A DNA stretch of 64,000 nt from an uncultured Eggerthellaceae bacterium (GCA_910589125.1 CAJURX010000005.1:1-64000); one strand, 5' to 3'. Counted from the first letter of the stretch, positions 25,493-34,729 are shown. Notes: a model not told the origin generated them from the sequence alone. Numbers and translations are program-made.

Positions 25493-26917
25493 ATGATTGA
25501 CCCCATGAAATCGACCTCAGAGGACAGACCTGCCCAGATAGGACCGACGGGACCGATCGCGTCCGAGAGCGCTCAGCTGGATGCTCATCCTGCTGGCGAT
25601 GCATCTGAGCTTGCCCTGACGGAAGCAGGAGTCCAGCCAAGCCCCACCCTCGCGCCTGTCGCAGATGGCGATGGCCTCCCAAAGCCACGCAAGGTGCTCA
25701 TCGTGCACGCATCGGTGGGCTCGGGGCACAGGTCAGCCGCTTTCGCCATAGCGGACGCCTTCAAGATCATCGATGCCGAAGGCGGGGATGACGGATGCCC
25801 GATAGTGACAGAGGTGCTGGACATCTTGGATTTCGGGCGCATCGTGTTCGACGGCGACAACACCGCTTCCATGTTCACGGGCGTCACGCGCCCCTTCTAC
25901 GACCTCACGTGGCGCTACACCCTCACAGGAAGGCTGCTCTGGGGCGGAGGCACCATCTGGGCGCGCATCATGTATCCCAAGTTCGTGGAATACGTTGCGA
26001 CAGAACAGCCCGACGCCATCATCTGCACGCACATCACCGCAGCGAATGTGGCCGTCAGCGCGCGCATGATCCTGCACGCAACGTTCCCCATCATCTGCGT
26101 GCCCACAGACTACGAGGTGGAGGGCTTGTGGCCACATCTCTACACCGATCTGTTCTGCGTTGCCAATGAGCACATGGCCGAAACGCTGCGCCCCCGCAAG
26201 GTCCCCGAGAAGCGCATCCATGTAACGGGCATCCCCGCGGCTCCCGACTTCGCCCGGGAATATGATCGAGAGGCCACGCGCGATGCGCTGGGACTCCCGC
26301 AGGACAAGCAGTTGACCCTCTTCCTGGCAGGCGCCACGCTGCCCCGCCCCTATGTGCATTTCAGACAATCCACTGACGAGCTCATCCCCTTCATGCATCG
26401 ATTCAAGGATATGCATTTCGTGATCATCGCTGGGAAGGATGCGGACTATGAGGAGCACCTGCAGCGGCTCGTCAAGGCACATGACCTGAACAATGTCACG
26501 GTGCTGGGGTACGTGGATGAGATGGCAGCCCTCATGAGCGCAAGCGACCTCATCGTCTGCAAGTCAGGCGGTCTCACCACCACCGAATGCCTTTGCGTGA
26601 ACGTGCCCATGATCCTGCTCGGGCGCGCCTACGGGCAAGAGAAGGCGAATGTCACCATGCTCACGTCCACCGGTGCCGCATTCCATGTGACCACCACGCG
26701 CGAGCTCTACGACCTACTGCTCCAGATCGATGCTCATCCGCACATGACAGAGGCCATCCTCTACAACGCCGAGCTGATCCGCAGGCCCGACGCAGCCATG
26801 GAGATAGCGAAGGCCACTCTCAATGCCATCCATGGCACCCCCACCCCTGATGCGCGCTTGAAGCGGAAGCATTTCATGCACTTCTACTGGGGTCGGAAGC
26901 CAGCCCATATACGATAG
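25493..26917 (+). CDS. UgtP/MGD-type processive glycosyltransferase (GT28)
   Basis: After a 65-residue Pro/Ala/Glu-rich leader, the 474-residue protein has the MGDG-synthase N-domain (VLIVHASVGSGHRSAAFAIA, PDAIICTHITAANVAV, PTDYEVEGLWPH) and the GT28 C-domain (VTGIPAAPDFAREYD, DLIVCKSGGLTTTECLCVNVPMI in part). The GGLTTTE motif binds the UDP-sugar. Homologues (UgtP, MGD1) put one or more glucose or galactose units on diacylglycerol, feeding glycolipid and lipoteichoic-acid anchors at the inner membrane face. The long N-terminal extension is unusual. A shorter start at 25505 is also possible. It is divergent from the GT2 gene. Confidence 0.88.
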   Translation: MIDPMKSTSEDRPAQIGPTGPIASESAQLDAHPAGDASELALTEAGVQPSPTLAPVADGDGLPKPRKVLIVHASVGSGHRSAAFAIADAFKIIDAEGGDDGCPIVTEVLDILDFGRIVFDGDNTASMFTGVTRPFYDLTWRYTLTGRLLWGGGTIWARIMYPKFVEYVATEQPDAIICTHITAANVAVSARMILHATFPIICVPTDYEVEGLWPHLYTDLFCVANEHMAETLRPRKVPEKRIHVTGIPAAPDFAREYDREATRDALGLPQDKQLTLFLAGATLPRPYVHFRQSTDELIPFMHRFKDMHFVIIAGKDADYEEHLQRLVKAHDLNNVTVLGYVDEMAALMSASDLIVCKSGGLTTTECLCVNVPMILLGRAYGQEKANVTMLTSTGAAFHVTTTRELYDLLLQIDAHPHMTEAILYNAELIRRPDAAMEIAKATLNAIHGTPTPDARLKRKHFMHFYWGRKPAHIR

Positions 26918-26970
26918 GACCCATCAGCTCCGACAGGTCGGCACCTCCGCACGACGGACTCAGATGACCT

Positions 26971-27042
26971 TGTAGGGGCACGCTTCATGTACACCTGTCT
27001 CGCTAGGCAGATCGCTGCCAAAGGCTTGTCCGCCCCCCTACA
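26971..27042. repeat. Dispersed intergenic repeat fragment, copy 2
   Basis: It starts TGTAGGGGCACGCTTCATGT and ends CGCCCCCCTACA, so the ends are inverted repeats of the type TGTAGGGG/CCCCTACA around about 50 bases. The first 16 bases after the T are identical to 8834-8849, and the next dozen are similar. There is no ORF. It looks like a short REP- or MITE-like element. Confidence 0.5.
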
Positions 27043-27074
27043 TCGGGCGCCAAGCCACGCTGCCTCGCGCGCAA

Positions 27075-27107
27075 CAAAAAGGGCTGCAACCTTCGTTGCA
27101 ACCCCTT
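27075..27107 (-). terminator. Terminator of the infC-rpmI-rplT operon
   Basis: On the minus strand AAGGGGTTGCAA, a CGAA loop and GGTTGCAGCCCTT form a long stem followed by TTTTTGTTG. It begins about 70 bases beyond the rplT stop. Confidence 0.85.
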
Positions 27108-27175
27108 TCAGGAGCATCGTGCATGTCGCCAGAGACGAGACCCAAGAAGCCCCATCCCCCATGCCGAAGCGGAAG

Positions 27176-27529
27176 CTACAGAGCAGCCTTCGCTACCTCG
27201 GCCACCGCGGCGAACGCCTCGGGATCAGACACGGCCATATCAGCCAGCACCTTGCGGTCGAGCTCCACGCCAGCCTTCTTGAGCCCATTCATGAACACGG
27301 AGTAGGACAAGCCGTTCAGCCTTGCAGCTGCGTTGATGCGGGTGATCCAGAGCCTGCGGATGTCGCGCTTCTTGTTGCGACGATCGCGGTACTGGTACTG
27401 CATCGAATGCTGGACTTGCTCCTTCGCCTTCGTGTAATGGCGAGAGCGCGCACCATAGTAGCCACGCGCTGCCTTCAATACCTTACGGCGCTTCTTGCGG
27501 GCGCTCACTGAACGTTTGACTCGAGCCAT
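27176..27529 (-). CDS. rplT: 50S ribosomal protein L20
   Basis: The 117-residue protein starts MARVKRSVSARKKRRKVLK and has the L20 signature YRDRRNKKRDIRRLWI with INAAARLNGLSYS. It binds 23S rRNA early in large-subunit assembly. In other bacteria L20 also represses its operon by binding the leader. It is last in the operon, 44 bases after rpmI, and is followed by a strong terminator. Length is normal. Confidence 0.99.
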   Translation of the reverse strand: MARVKRSVSARKKRRKVLKAARGYYGARSRHYTKAKEQVQHSMQYQYRDRRNKKRDIRRLWITRINAAARLNGLSYSVFMNGLKKAGVELDRKVLADMAVSDPEAFAAVAEVAKAAL

Positions 27530-27573
27530 GATCTATCTCCTTACCTGATAGCGGATATTCTTGGATGGAAGGA

Positions 27574-27771
27574 CTAGCGAAGTCCCAGATTGCGTGCGAC
27601 GACCTTCTGGTCGGCCGCGGAGACCTCGGTCTCATGGCGCATGTTGCGGACGCGCTTCGGGCTCTTCTTGGCCTTGATGTGGCTGCGGAAGGCCTTGGCC
27701 CTCATGATCTTGCCGGATCCGGTCACGCGGAATCGCTTGGCGGTACCGCGATGGGTCTTCATCTTAGGCAT
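27574..27771 (-). CDS. rpmI: 50S ribosomal protein L35
   Basis: The 65-residue basic protein starts MPKMKTHRGTAKRFRVTGSG, the L35 signature, and ends RNLGLR. Its ATG overlaps the infC stop region by eight bases, which implies translational coupling with infC, as is common. It sits between infC and rplT in the classical order. Confidence 0.98.
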   Translation of the reverse strand: MPKMKTHRGTAKRFRVTGSGKIMRAKAFRSHIKAKKSPKRVRNMRHETEVSAADQKVVARNLGLR

Positions 27772-28348
27772 CTTTGCTTTCCTTTCCTTCTTGCTTGTCA
27801 GAGTCTTTCTCGGAATCCTTCTTTTTCTTCATGTTCTGAGGGAGCGGCGCGATGAGCATGTGCATGTTGCGCCCTTCCATCTTCGGCTGGTTCTCGATGA
27901 CCGCTACATCCTTCAGGTCATCTGCCAAGCGCTCGAGGATGGACAGACCCTGCTCGGGATGCGCCATCTCACGACCGCGGAACATGATGGTGATCTTCAC
28001 CTTGTTGCCCGCATCCAAGAAGCGGAGCACATGCTTCTTCTTCGTGGTGTAGTCTCCGATGTCGATCTTGGGACGGAACTTCATCTCCTTGATCTCTATC
28101 TTCGTCTGGTTCTTGCGAGCTTGCTTTGCCTTGATGGCCTGGTCGTACTTGAACTTGCCGTAGTCCATGACACGGCACACGGGCGGTTCCGCATTGGGCG
28201 CGATCTCAACGAGGTCCAAGCCGGCAGCATCAGCGATGCCCTGGGCCTGCTCCAAGCTGAAAACGCCCATCTGGTTCCCGTCGTAGTCGATGAGCCTGCA
28301 TTCGCGCACGTTGATCTCATCGTTGAGCCTTGGCTCCTGAGCGGCTAT
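27764..28348 (-). CDS. infC: Translation initiation factor IF-3, apparent AUA start
   Basis: IF-3 keeps initiator tRNA selection accurate and prevents subunit joining. The N-domain (EPRLNDEINVRECRLID, MGVFSLEQAQGIADAAGLD, LVEIAPNAEPPVCRVMDYGK) and C-domain (KIEIKEMKFRPKIDIGDY, FLDAGNKVKITIMFRGRE) are complete. The C-terminus carries a Lys/Asp/Glu-rich tail. The best-placed ribosome-binding site, AAGGAGG at 28357-28363, is eight bases from an ATA codon at 28348, giving (M)AAQEPRLNDEIN, the usual IF-3 N-terminus, 194 aa. An in-frame ATG at 28417 and a 28435 start lie before or inside a leader hairpin. IF-3 genes in many bacteria use AUU-like codons for autoregulation. Confidence 0.95.
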   Translation of the reverse strand: MAAQEPRLNDEINVRECRLIDYDGNQMGVFSLEQAQGIADAAGLDLVEIAPNAEPPVCRVMDYGKFKYDQAIKAKQARKNQTKIEIKEMKFRPKIDIGDYTTKKKHVLRFLDAGNKVKITIMFRGREMAHPEQGLSILERLADDLKDVAVIENQPKMEGRNMHMLIAPLPQNMKKKKDSEKDSDKQEGKESKDA

Positions 28349-28375
28349 GGCGCCCACCTCCTTCGCGCTTCCGCG

Positions 28376-28410
28376 CAACAAAAAGACCTGCAGCGCACCA
28401 CAGGTCCTAG
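28376..28410 (-). promoter_or_regulatory. Attenuator-like terminator hairpin in the infC leader
   Basis: On the minus strand GACCTG-TGG-TGCG-CTG-CAGGTC (28385-28406) forms a nine-pair stem with a four-base loop, followed at once by TTTTT and GTTG. It ends only about 13 bases before the infC ribosome-binding site. The position matches leader attenuators of infC-rpmI-rplT operons. The effector (L20, IF-3 or another) cannot be read from the sequence. Confidence 0.7.
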
Positions 28411-28634
28411 GAATCATCTTGCTCGCATGCGACACCCCTCAAAGGGCACATTCGCACGAGCTTCCATATTCAGAGGACCCATCAGCAGCATATGCGCCGA
28501 AGCAGGTGGAAAGGCTTGCGCCCTTCGCTTGATTCAAAACAGCTTGCGTAGTGTAACACAAGATCACCACGAGGAAAGCCCTTCTTCCACCGTTGAGCAC
28601 GCAACCGACAGCACGCGAGCGAACGCTGCGCCCA

Positions 28635-30809
28635 TCATGCCATGAGGTCGGACTTCTCCACCTGCTCGAGATACCACTCCATGAGGCGCGCGAGCGGCTT
28701 GCGCAGCACGAGCCCCAGGAGCGCAGCGGGGATCAGGAACAGAAGCAGGCCGCCAAGCTGCTCCCAGAACACCGCACCATGCATCCCCATCATGGCCTCG
28801 CGCATGGCACCCACCGCATACGTTGCTGGCAGGTACGGGCTCAATGCCTGCACGAAGGGAGGCAGGATCTGAAGGGGGAACGAACCACCGCATCCCGTCA
28901 CCTGGATGATGAGCAGCAGGACCGCGATGGCCTTGCCTAGATTCGCGAATGCGACCACGAGCGCATAGATGAGGAAGGTGAACACGAGCCCAGCAACCCA
29001 GAACGTGAGGAGATACGCCCAGACCTCTGCCACCTGCACCTGCAAGAAGAGGATGTTCCCGAGCGCCGCCAGCGTGGTCTGCGCAAGGGAAGCGAGCGCC
29101 ATGATGCCGAAATGCCCGAGGAACACCTGGCGCGGCTTCGGGTCATGCAAGAGCGCCAAGGTCTGCCTGCAGGGAGTGGGCCGCACGACCACCAAGATCA
29201 GGAGCGATCCGATGAACAACGCCAGGGTAGAGTACAAGGGCGCCATCTGCGATCCGAAGTTCTCTGCCGGATAGACGGGGATCCGCTCCATGCCCACCGG
29301 TGCTGCCAGCGCATTCGAGAAGGCAGCCACATCCGTGGTCAGGATGGCGCGCAGGTCTGCATCATCCCCGCTCGCAAGCGCGCGGCGCACCTCATCCGCA
29401 AGCTCGTCGATGCCATCAGCGACCCCACGCAGCTCCTCTGCAGTCTGCCCCAGCTTGGTCGTAGCATCCCCGAGCACGCCGGTGGCAACACCTGAGGCTG
29501 ATCCCAGGGATGACCCCACGCCGTCCAAGGCACCGAGCGAGCCCCTCACGTTCGATGCGAGACGCGATGCCTCATCCGATATCTCTTGCAAGCCAGGTCG
29601 CAGCGCCTCGAAGGAGCCCTTGAGCCCGTCTGCAGCCTCTTGCGCTTGGGCGAGCAGGCGCTTCACCTCATCTCGCTCAACCTGCAGATCAGCATTCCCC
29701 GCGTCCAGCTTCGCCGCTGCCGAGCGCAGGTTCTCCTGCAGCTGCGTGAGCGCATCCGCTTGGAAGCGGAGCATCTTGATCGCTGCGGAGAGGGCATCCT
29801 CATACTGGGGGTCCACGTGCCCCACGAGCGCCTCAAGCTGATCGGCGACCTGCCGATACGCCGAGATGCGCCCATCGAGCCCATCTGCCGCATCCCGCAT
29901 CTGCACCGCAGCATCCGTGGCAGCGGCGCTCGCATCATCGAACATGCGATCCGCGGCGCTCGCCACCTCATCCAAGCTACCGTCCCCACCAGCGAGCGCA
30001 TCCTCTATCCGATCCAGCGCCTCAGCAAGGCTGGATGCCAACGGCACGAGCGCGTCAGCGCCACCTGAAGCTGCATCTTCGAGCTCCTGCACCTGCCCGC
30101 GCATCTGTCCCGCCAGCGCATCCGCCGACTGGATGAGGTCCGCCGCCGAGGTGGAGAGCCCTCCGTAGATCGCGAGCACATCCGCTGCCTGCCGCACATC
30201 CGTGGCAACATCTCCCATGTGATCTGCGAGCGCCGCGATGCGGCTCGAAGCATCTGCATCATCGGCATAGCGCGCGAAGGACTCCGCAACAGAGAGCGCC
30301 ACCTCCGAGAGCGTCTTCGCGAACACCTGGTTCACCTCATAGGACACGGTATCCGCACCTTGGTCGGTGATCTTGGGAGCGATGGCGCTCACCTTCTCAT
30401 TGCTGTAGTAGATGATGCTGGCATGCTCCCCCGCGTCCGCATAGAACGTGAGCATATCCCGGCTGAACTCCTGAGGGATGACCACCGCCGCGTAATATCG
30501 CCCTGAGCGCGCCCCATCGACGGCATCTGGGCCATCGGTGAACACCCAGTCTATCTGCGAGTTAGCACGCAGCGCGCTCACCACCTGCTCCCCTACGTTC
30601 ACGCGCAGAGGGACCAGGTCCGACTCGTATCCCTCGTCATCGTTCGCCACCGCCACGCGCAGCTCGCCCGTGTTGTCGAACACGTTCCAGCACGCGATGA
30701 TGTTGTACCAGGCGAAGATGGAGGGCATCACCACCAACCCGATGGCGATGACCACCGAGATCACGTTCATGGTCGCACGGCGCAGGTCGTCGCGGAAGAT
30801 GATGCGCAT
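28635..30809 (-). CDS. YhgE/Pip-type membrane protein (724 aa)
   Basis: The N-terminal helix (VISVVIAIGLVVMPSIFAWYN) leads into an extracellular YhgE/Pip domain (VAVANDDEGY, YYAAVVIPQEFSRDML, IIYYSNEKVSAIAPKITDQG). A long Ala/Asp/Glu/Ser-rich coiled-coil-like region follows (about residues 170-480), then about five C-terminal helices of ABC-2 membrane type (from about 490), including LLIIQVTGCGGSFPLQILPP. The family contains phage-infection protein Pip and is distantly related to EsaA/YueB of type VII secretion loci. It starts one base after the upstream paralogue's stop. The start at 30809 fits the family. The cargo or ligand is unknown. Confidence 0.88.
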   Translation of the reverse strand: MRIIFRDDLRRATMNVISVVIAIGLVVMPSIFAWYNIIACWNVFDNTGELRVAVANDDEGYESDLVPLRVNVGEQVVSALRANSQIDWVFTDGPDAVDGARSGRYYAAVVIPQEFSRDMLTFYADAGEHASIIYYSNEKVSAIAPKITDQGADTVSYEVNQVFAKTLSEVALSVAESFARYADDADASSRIAALADHMGDVATDVRQAADVLAIYGGLSTSAADLIQSADALAGQMRGQVQELEDAASGGADALVPLASSLAEALDRIEDALAGGDGSLDEVASAADRMFDDASAAATDAAVQMRDAADGLDGRISAYRQVADQLEALVGHVDPQYEDALSAAIKMLRFQADALTQLQENLRSAAAKLDAGNADLQVERDEVKRLLAQAQEAADGLKGSFEALRPGLQEISDEASRLASNVRGSLGALDGVGSSLGSASGVATGVLGDATTKLGQTAEELRGVADGIDELADEVRRALASGDDADLRAILTTDVAAFSNALAAPVGMERIPVYPAENFGSQMAPLYSTLALFIGSLLILVVVRPTPCRQTLALLHDPKPRQVFLGHFGIMALASLAQTTLAALGNILFLQVQVAEVWAYLLTFWVAGLVFTFLIYALVVAFANLGKAIAVLLLIIQVTGCGGSFPLQILPPFVQALSPYLPATYAVGAMREAMMGMHGAVFWEQLGGLLLFLIPAALLGLVLRKPLARLMEWYLEQVEKSDLMA

Positions 30810-30810
30810 G

Positions 30811-33501
30811 TTACCCACGGCGCTCACCCGTCCTCTCATCTTCTGCACCTGTCGCGGCCCCATCGAATGCGCCAAGCGCACCAGGCACGCCGCTCATCTC
30901 AGACGACGCATCTCCCTCACGCCCTTCGACCGACCCCGTCACCGACGGCTCCCCATCGCGAGGGGCCACCCCACGTGACCCGAACAGGCTGATGAGTCCT
31001 TCGGTCGGCATGTCCTCAAGGCGCATCTGGCGGATGATGGAGTAGCGCACGCCCTCCACCACCACGAGCGCGATGACCACCAGCATGATCCAGAGGAGCC
31101 AGAAGGTGAGGAGCCACACCTTCTCGGCAGGCGTCAGCGCGAACACGACCGAGATGATGACCGGGATGAGCGCGCCGCCGATGGCGATCCCGCGCACCAG
31201 CTTCGGGTAGAGCGCCGAGTACCGCTCGTAGCGTCGCGTGATGGCTTCCCGATATTCCTGCTTGTCAGAGAGCGCACGCAGGATCTGGGAGATGCGGTAT
31301 CTGCGCGCCGGCACCTCTACGCGCTCAGCGTTGTAGAGGCCACCCGCTCGTATCTGGCGCGCCACCATGCGATTCACGTTCGCCAGATGCGGGCGCACGA
31401 GCAGCCCGAGCGCCATGGACACGGCGAAGAACGCCGCCAACACGATGAGGTCGCGTGCATACAGCGAGCCATAGAAGCCGCAGATGGCCTCGCGCATGGC
31501 GCCGATGCCATAGGTGAAGGGGAATGCGGGATACACCGCCTGGAAGAAGCCGGAGGTCATCTCTATCGGATAGAGGCCCGTGGCACCCGGTATCTGCGCG
31601 AACACGAGGATGATGCAGATGCCCTTCCCGATATGCTGCAACGTGACCGAGAGCGCATAGATGAGCGAGAGGTAGGACAGCGACGCTACGACGGCAGCCG
31701 CGAAGAGCGCAGGGGCGCTCACGGCCTGCACGCCCAACGCGAGCACGCCGACGCAGCAGATAATCGCCTGCAAGCAGGCTATCAGCGCGAGAAGGAGGAA
31801 GCGACCCAGATAGCTCTGGGAGACGGTGAGCCCCGGGATGCCCGTCCGGTCCACCTCTTGGCGCATGATGACCAGCAGCATGAATGCGCCGATCCAGAAC
31901 GTGAGGTTCATGAATAGCGGCGCCATAGCCGAGCCGTACGCATTCAGGGGGTAGAGCTCTTCGGTCACCAGCTCGGTGGGAGAGCCCATGAAGTCGGCTA
32001 TCGCATCTGCATCCAGGTCATCCAGACCGAAATAGCTCGCCAGGCTCACAGAGCCATCCAAGGCCATGATGTCGGCATGCAGGTCATCGAACCGACCCTC
32101 GAGGCCTTCGAGCAGCTGATCGGTCTGGGTCGCAGCATCAGATGCAGCAGCAAGAGCCGCGTCCATCTGGCCGAGCATGAGCGCTGCCTCGTCCGCCACG
32201 CCCGACGCCCCCATGATGGCCGCCGAGAGCGATGAGGCTGTGGCGGCCACGCTGCCAAGGAGCGCATTCGCCTGGGGGAGCAGGTCGGTGGCAACGCCAT
32301 CCCAGGACGCTTGCGCTGCATCCGCTGCCTGCTGGACCGCATCATCGAACGCGCGCGCAGCATCTGCCGCCGACGCTGCAGACCCCGCGATGGATGCGCT
32401 TGCAGACTCCAAGCCGTCAAGGCTCTGGGAGAGCTCTTGGTTGCGCGCGTCGAGCAAGCTGACCACGGAGAGGATCTGCTGCTGAAGAGGGTCGGTATCG
32501 GGAAGCCCGTGCGCCATATCCTCGAGATAGCGCGCGAGCTGCTCGCTCTGCTGGAGGACGATGCGCGCCTGCTGGATGGATGCGTCCACCGTTCCCTGCG
32601 CACCCTGGATATCTCCCGATACGGCTCCGATGGCGCCATTCGCCTTGGAGGATGCCTGGCTGATGGCCAGGAGCGCACTGCTCACATCGGGCGTGGCCTG
32701 CGCGATGACATCCGTGAGCTGATCTTGCATATCAGCTGATAGGCTGGATATCCCCGCGAGCGCATCTGATGCGTCAGAGATGCCCACCTTCGCACCCTCG
32801 AGGACCTCGAGCGCATCCGGCACGCCGTCGCGCGCAGCATCCACATCCGCTCCAACCGACGCGAGCACCGCGCGCGCATCCGAGAGCGACTGCTTGGCCT
32901 TCCCTGCCTTCTCTGCCGCGGCGGACCGCACGCGAGACGCGCTTCGCTCGGACTCATCCACGGCTGCGTCGACCGCCTGGACCACGGCATCGCTCACCGT
33001 CGAGACGAATGCCGCATTCACCGTCTCATCCAGCGCAGTGGCACCCGCATCCGTGATCTTCGGGCTCACCGGCCCCGCCTTCTCATTCACGTAGTATTCG
33101 ATATCCGGCTTCTCGAATGCGCCAGTGGTCAGCGTGAGAAGCTGTGCGGTGAAGTCCGCCGGTATCACGAACACCGCATAGGCTCGCCCCGCATAGAGCA
33201 TGTCCATGGCCTCATCGCGCGAGGTGAACTCCCAATCGAGCTGATGGTCCTTGCGCAGCTCCACCACGATCCGCTCGCCCACATCCAGCTTACCCGTGAG
33301 CTCGGACGCGCCACCGCGATCCTCGTTCACCACGCAGACCTTCAAGTTGGACGTATTCTCATACGGGTCCCAGAACCCCACCACGTTGTACCAGGTGTAC
33401 ACAGAGGGCAAGATGGCCAAGACCAGCACGACGACGAACGCCGCCGGCGCGTGCACGAGGCGCACGATATCCCGATGCAAGACCTTCAGGACATTCCGCA
33501 T
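30811..33501 (-). CDS. YhgE/Pip-type membrane protein (896 aa), paralogue
   Basis: This has the same plan as the downstream gene: an N-terminal helix (AFVVVLVLAILPSVYTWYN), an extracellular domain (VCVVNEDRGGASELTG, AYAVFVIPADFTAQL, IEYYVNEKAGPVSPKITDAG), a long Ala/Ser/Asp/Gln-rich helical region (about 190-530) and multiple C-terminal helices with LVFAQIPGATGLYPIEM. An additional 130-residue segment and one more helix pair follow near 760-820, ending in an acidic tail. AGGAGAGGG decides the start at 33501. The tandem pair suggests a heteromeric envelope complex. It is divergent from corA. Confidence 0.88.
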   Translation of the reverse strand: MRNVLKVLHRDIVRLVHAPAAFVVVLVLAILPSVYTWYNVVGFWDPYENTSNLKVCVVNEDRGGASELTGKLDVGERIVVELRKDHQLDWEFTSRDEAMDMLYAGRAYAVFVIPADFTAQLLTLTTGAFEKPDIEYYVNEKAGPVSPKITDAGATALDETVNAAFVSTVSDAVVQAVDAAVDESERSASRVRSAAAEKAGKAKQSLSDARAVLASVGADVDAARDGVPDALEVLEGAKVGISDASDALAGISSLSADMQDQLTDVIAQATPDVSSALLAISQASSKANGAIGAVSGDIQGAQGTVDASIQQARIVLQQSEQLARYLEDMAHGLPDTDPLQQQILSVVSLLDARNQELSQSLDGLESASASIAGSAASAADAARAFDDAVQQAADAAQASWDGVATDLLPQANALLGSVAATASSLSAAIMGASGVADEAALMLGQMDAALAAASDAATQTDQLLEGLEGRFDDLHADIMALDGSVSLASYFGLDDLDADAIADFMGSPTELVTEELYPLNAYGSAMAPLFMNLTFWIGAFMLLVIMRQEVDRTGIPGLTVSQSYLGRFLLLALIACLQAIICCVGVLALGVQAVSAPALFAAAVVASLSYLSLIYALSVTLQHIGKGICIILVFAQIPGATGLYPIEMTSGFFQAVYPAFPFTYGIGAMREAICGFYGSLYARDLIVLAAFFAVSMALGLLVRPHLANVNRMVARQIRAGGLYNAERVEVPARRYRISQILRALSDKQEYREAITRRYERYSALYPKLVRGIAIGGALIPVIISVVFALTPAEKVWLLTFWLLWIMLVVIALVVVEGVRYSIIRQMRLEDMPTEGLISLFGSRGVAPRDGEPSVTGSVEGREGDASSEMSGVPGALGAFDGAATGAEDERTGERRG

Positions 33502-33630
33502 CCCTCTCCTGCCGCCTCCATCCGTTCGGTATCGGTTCGATAGCAACGCGAGCACTGCGCTTGAAACGCACTATTCTACCCATATCAGCGAAGGCGTGCG
33601 CGTGATGCGATGAGGAGGAGGCCGATAAGG

Positions 33631-34587
33631 ATGGCGATCTGCTATGAGCTGGAGGAGCTGCGCCCGACCCAGATCGGCGACCACATGTCCAGCCTCGTCA
33701 AGGTGAGCAGCACCGAGCCTAGCACGTGTGCACGGCCGACCGTTGCCGTGGTGTCGCGGGAAGAGTTCGAGCGCCTGGGCCTCGAAGAGCGCGGTGCCCA
33801 TGAATCGCTCGCAGAGCTCGCGGCATCCGAGAGCAACTACGTGGACATCTACCCAGACTACATCGTGGGGTCCATCGCGGTGCCCAGCAAGGGAAGCCTG
33901 GCCGATCCACCCTCCCTGTTCGCCTTCTATCTGGACAGCCATCTGCTCATCTTCGTGGATGAGGGCGGCACCGCTGAGGCTGCGCTCGAGCGAATCATGG
34001 ACATGGGCGTGCTGGCCGCTTCCAGCACCGCCCACTGCCTCTACATCTTCTTCAAGGAGCTCTTGGTGGATGACCTCTCGTTCTTGGGCGAATTCGAGGA
34101 CCGCATGGAAGCCATCGAGGAGCAGATGCTCGATGTCTCCTCGGGCATCCGCACGAACACCATCATGGAGTACCGCAGGCAATCCATGCGCTTCGGTGTC
34201 TACTATCAGGAGATCGCCACCATGGCGAGCGTGCTCTCAGACAATGAGAACAAGCTCATGGACAAGCGGGAATCCCTCGCGTTCGACCACATAGAGCATC
34301 TGGCTGACCGGCTGGCGCGCCGCTCTGAGACGCTCAAGGAATACAGCCTCCAGCTCCACGAGCTGCACCAGACGAGGATCGACCTCAAGCAGAACTCCAC
34401 GATGCAGATCTTCACCATCGTCACGGTCCTATTCGCTCCGCTCACGCTGGTGACGGGCTGGTTCGGCATGAACCTGCAGATGCTCCCGGGGCTCGACTGG
34501 CCGTTCATGTGGGCCACGCTGATCATCGCAGCGCTCATCTGCACGAGCGCCCTGCTCGTGTTCTTCCGCTGGAAGCGGTGGCTCTGA
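33631..34587 (+). CDS. CorA-family divalent cation transporter
   Basis: The 318-residue protein has the CorA layout: a cytoplasmic alpha/beta domain, a long stalk helix (LAFDHIEHLADRLARRSETLKEY, then LHQTRIDLKQNSTMQIFTIV) and two membrane helices flanking the pore motif GMN in GWFGMNLQ. It ends with the basic RWKRWL. CorA channels carry Mg2+, Co2+ or Ni2+ as pentamers. Substrate choice is not readable. A GGAGGAGG run about ten bases upstream and AAGG closer in favour the ATG at 33631 over one at 33610. A possible promoter, TTGAAA (33561) with TATCAG (33583), lies upstream. Confidence 0.92.
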   Translation: MAICYELEELRPTQIGDHMSSLVKVSSTEPSTCARPTVAVVSREEFERLGLEERGAHESLAELAASESNYVDIYPDYIVGSIAVPSKGSLADPPSLFAFYLDSHLLIFVDEGGTAEAALERIMDMGVLAASSTAHCLYIFFKELLVDDLSFLGEFEDRMEAIEEQMLDVSSGIRTNTIMEYRRQSMRFGVYYQEIATMASVLSDNENKLMDKRESLAFDHIEHLADRLARRSETLKEYSLQLHELHQTRIDLKQNSTMQIFTIVTVLFAPLTLVTGWFGMNLQMLPGLDWPFMWATLIIAALICTSALLVFFRWKRWL

Positions 34588-34729
34588 CCCTCGCCCCGCC
34601 TCCGATGCTCCCCTCGCGACCGCAGCGCACGCGATGCCGCCGCGTGCCTGCGTGCGCTATCCTGCTTGCAGACGCGCGATGCCTCGCACGCGCACGATGC
34701 CCGACCCCTGACCGATCCTGAGGATGCGC

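Noticed and set aside
28349..28435. infC start at 28435 or the in-frame ATG at 28417
   Set aside because: Both would place the leader hairpin inside the coding region and lack ribosome-binding sites.
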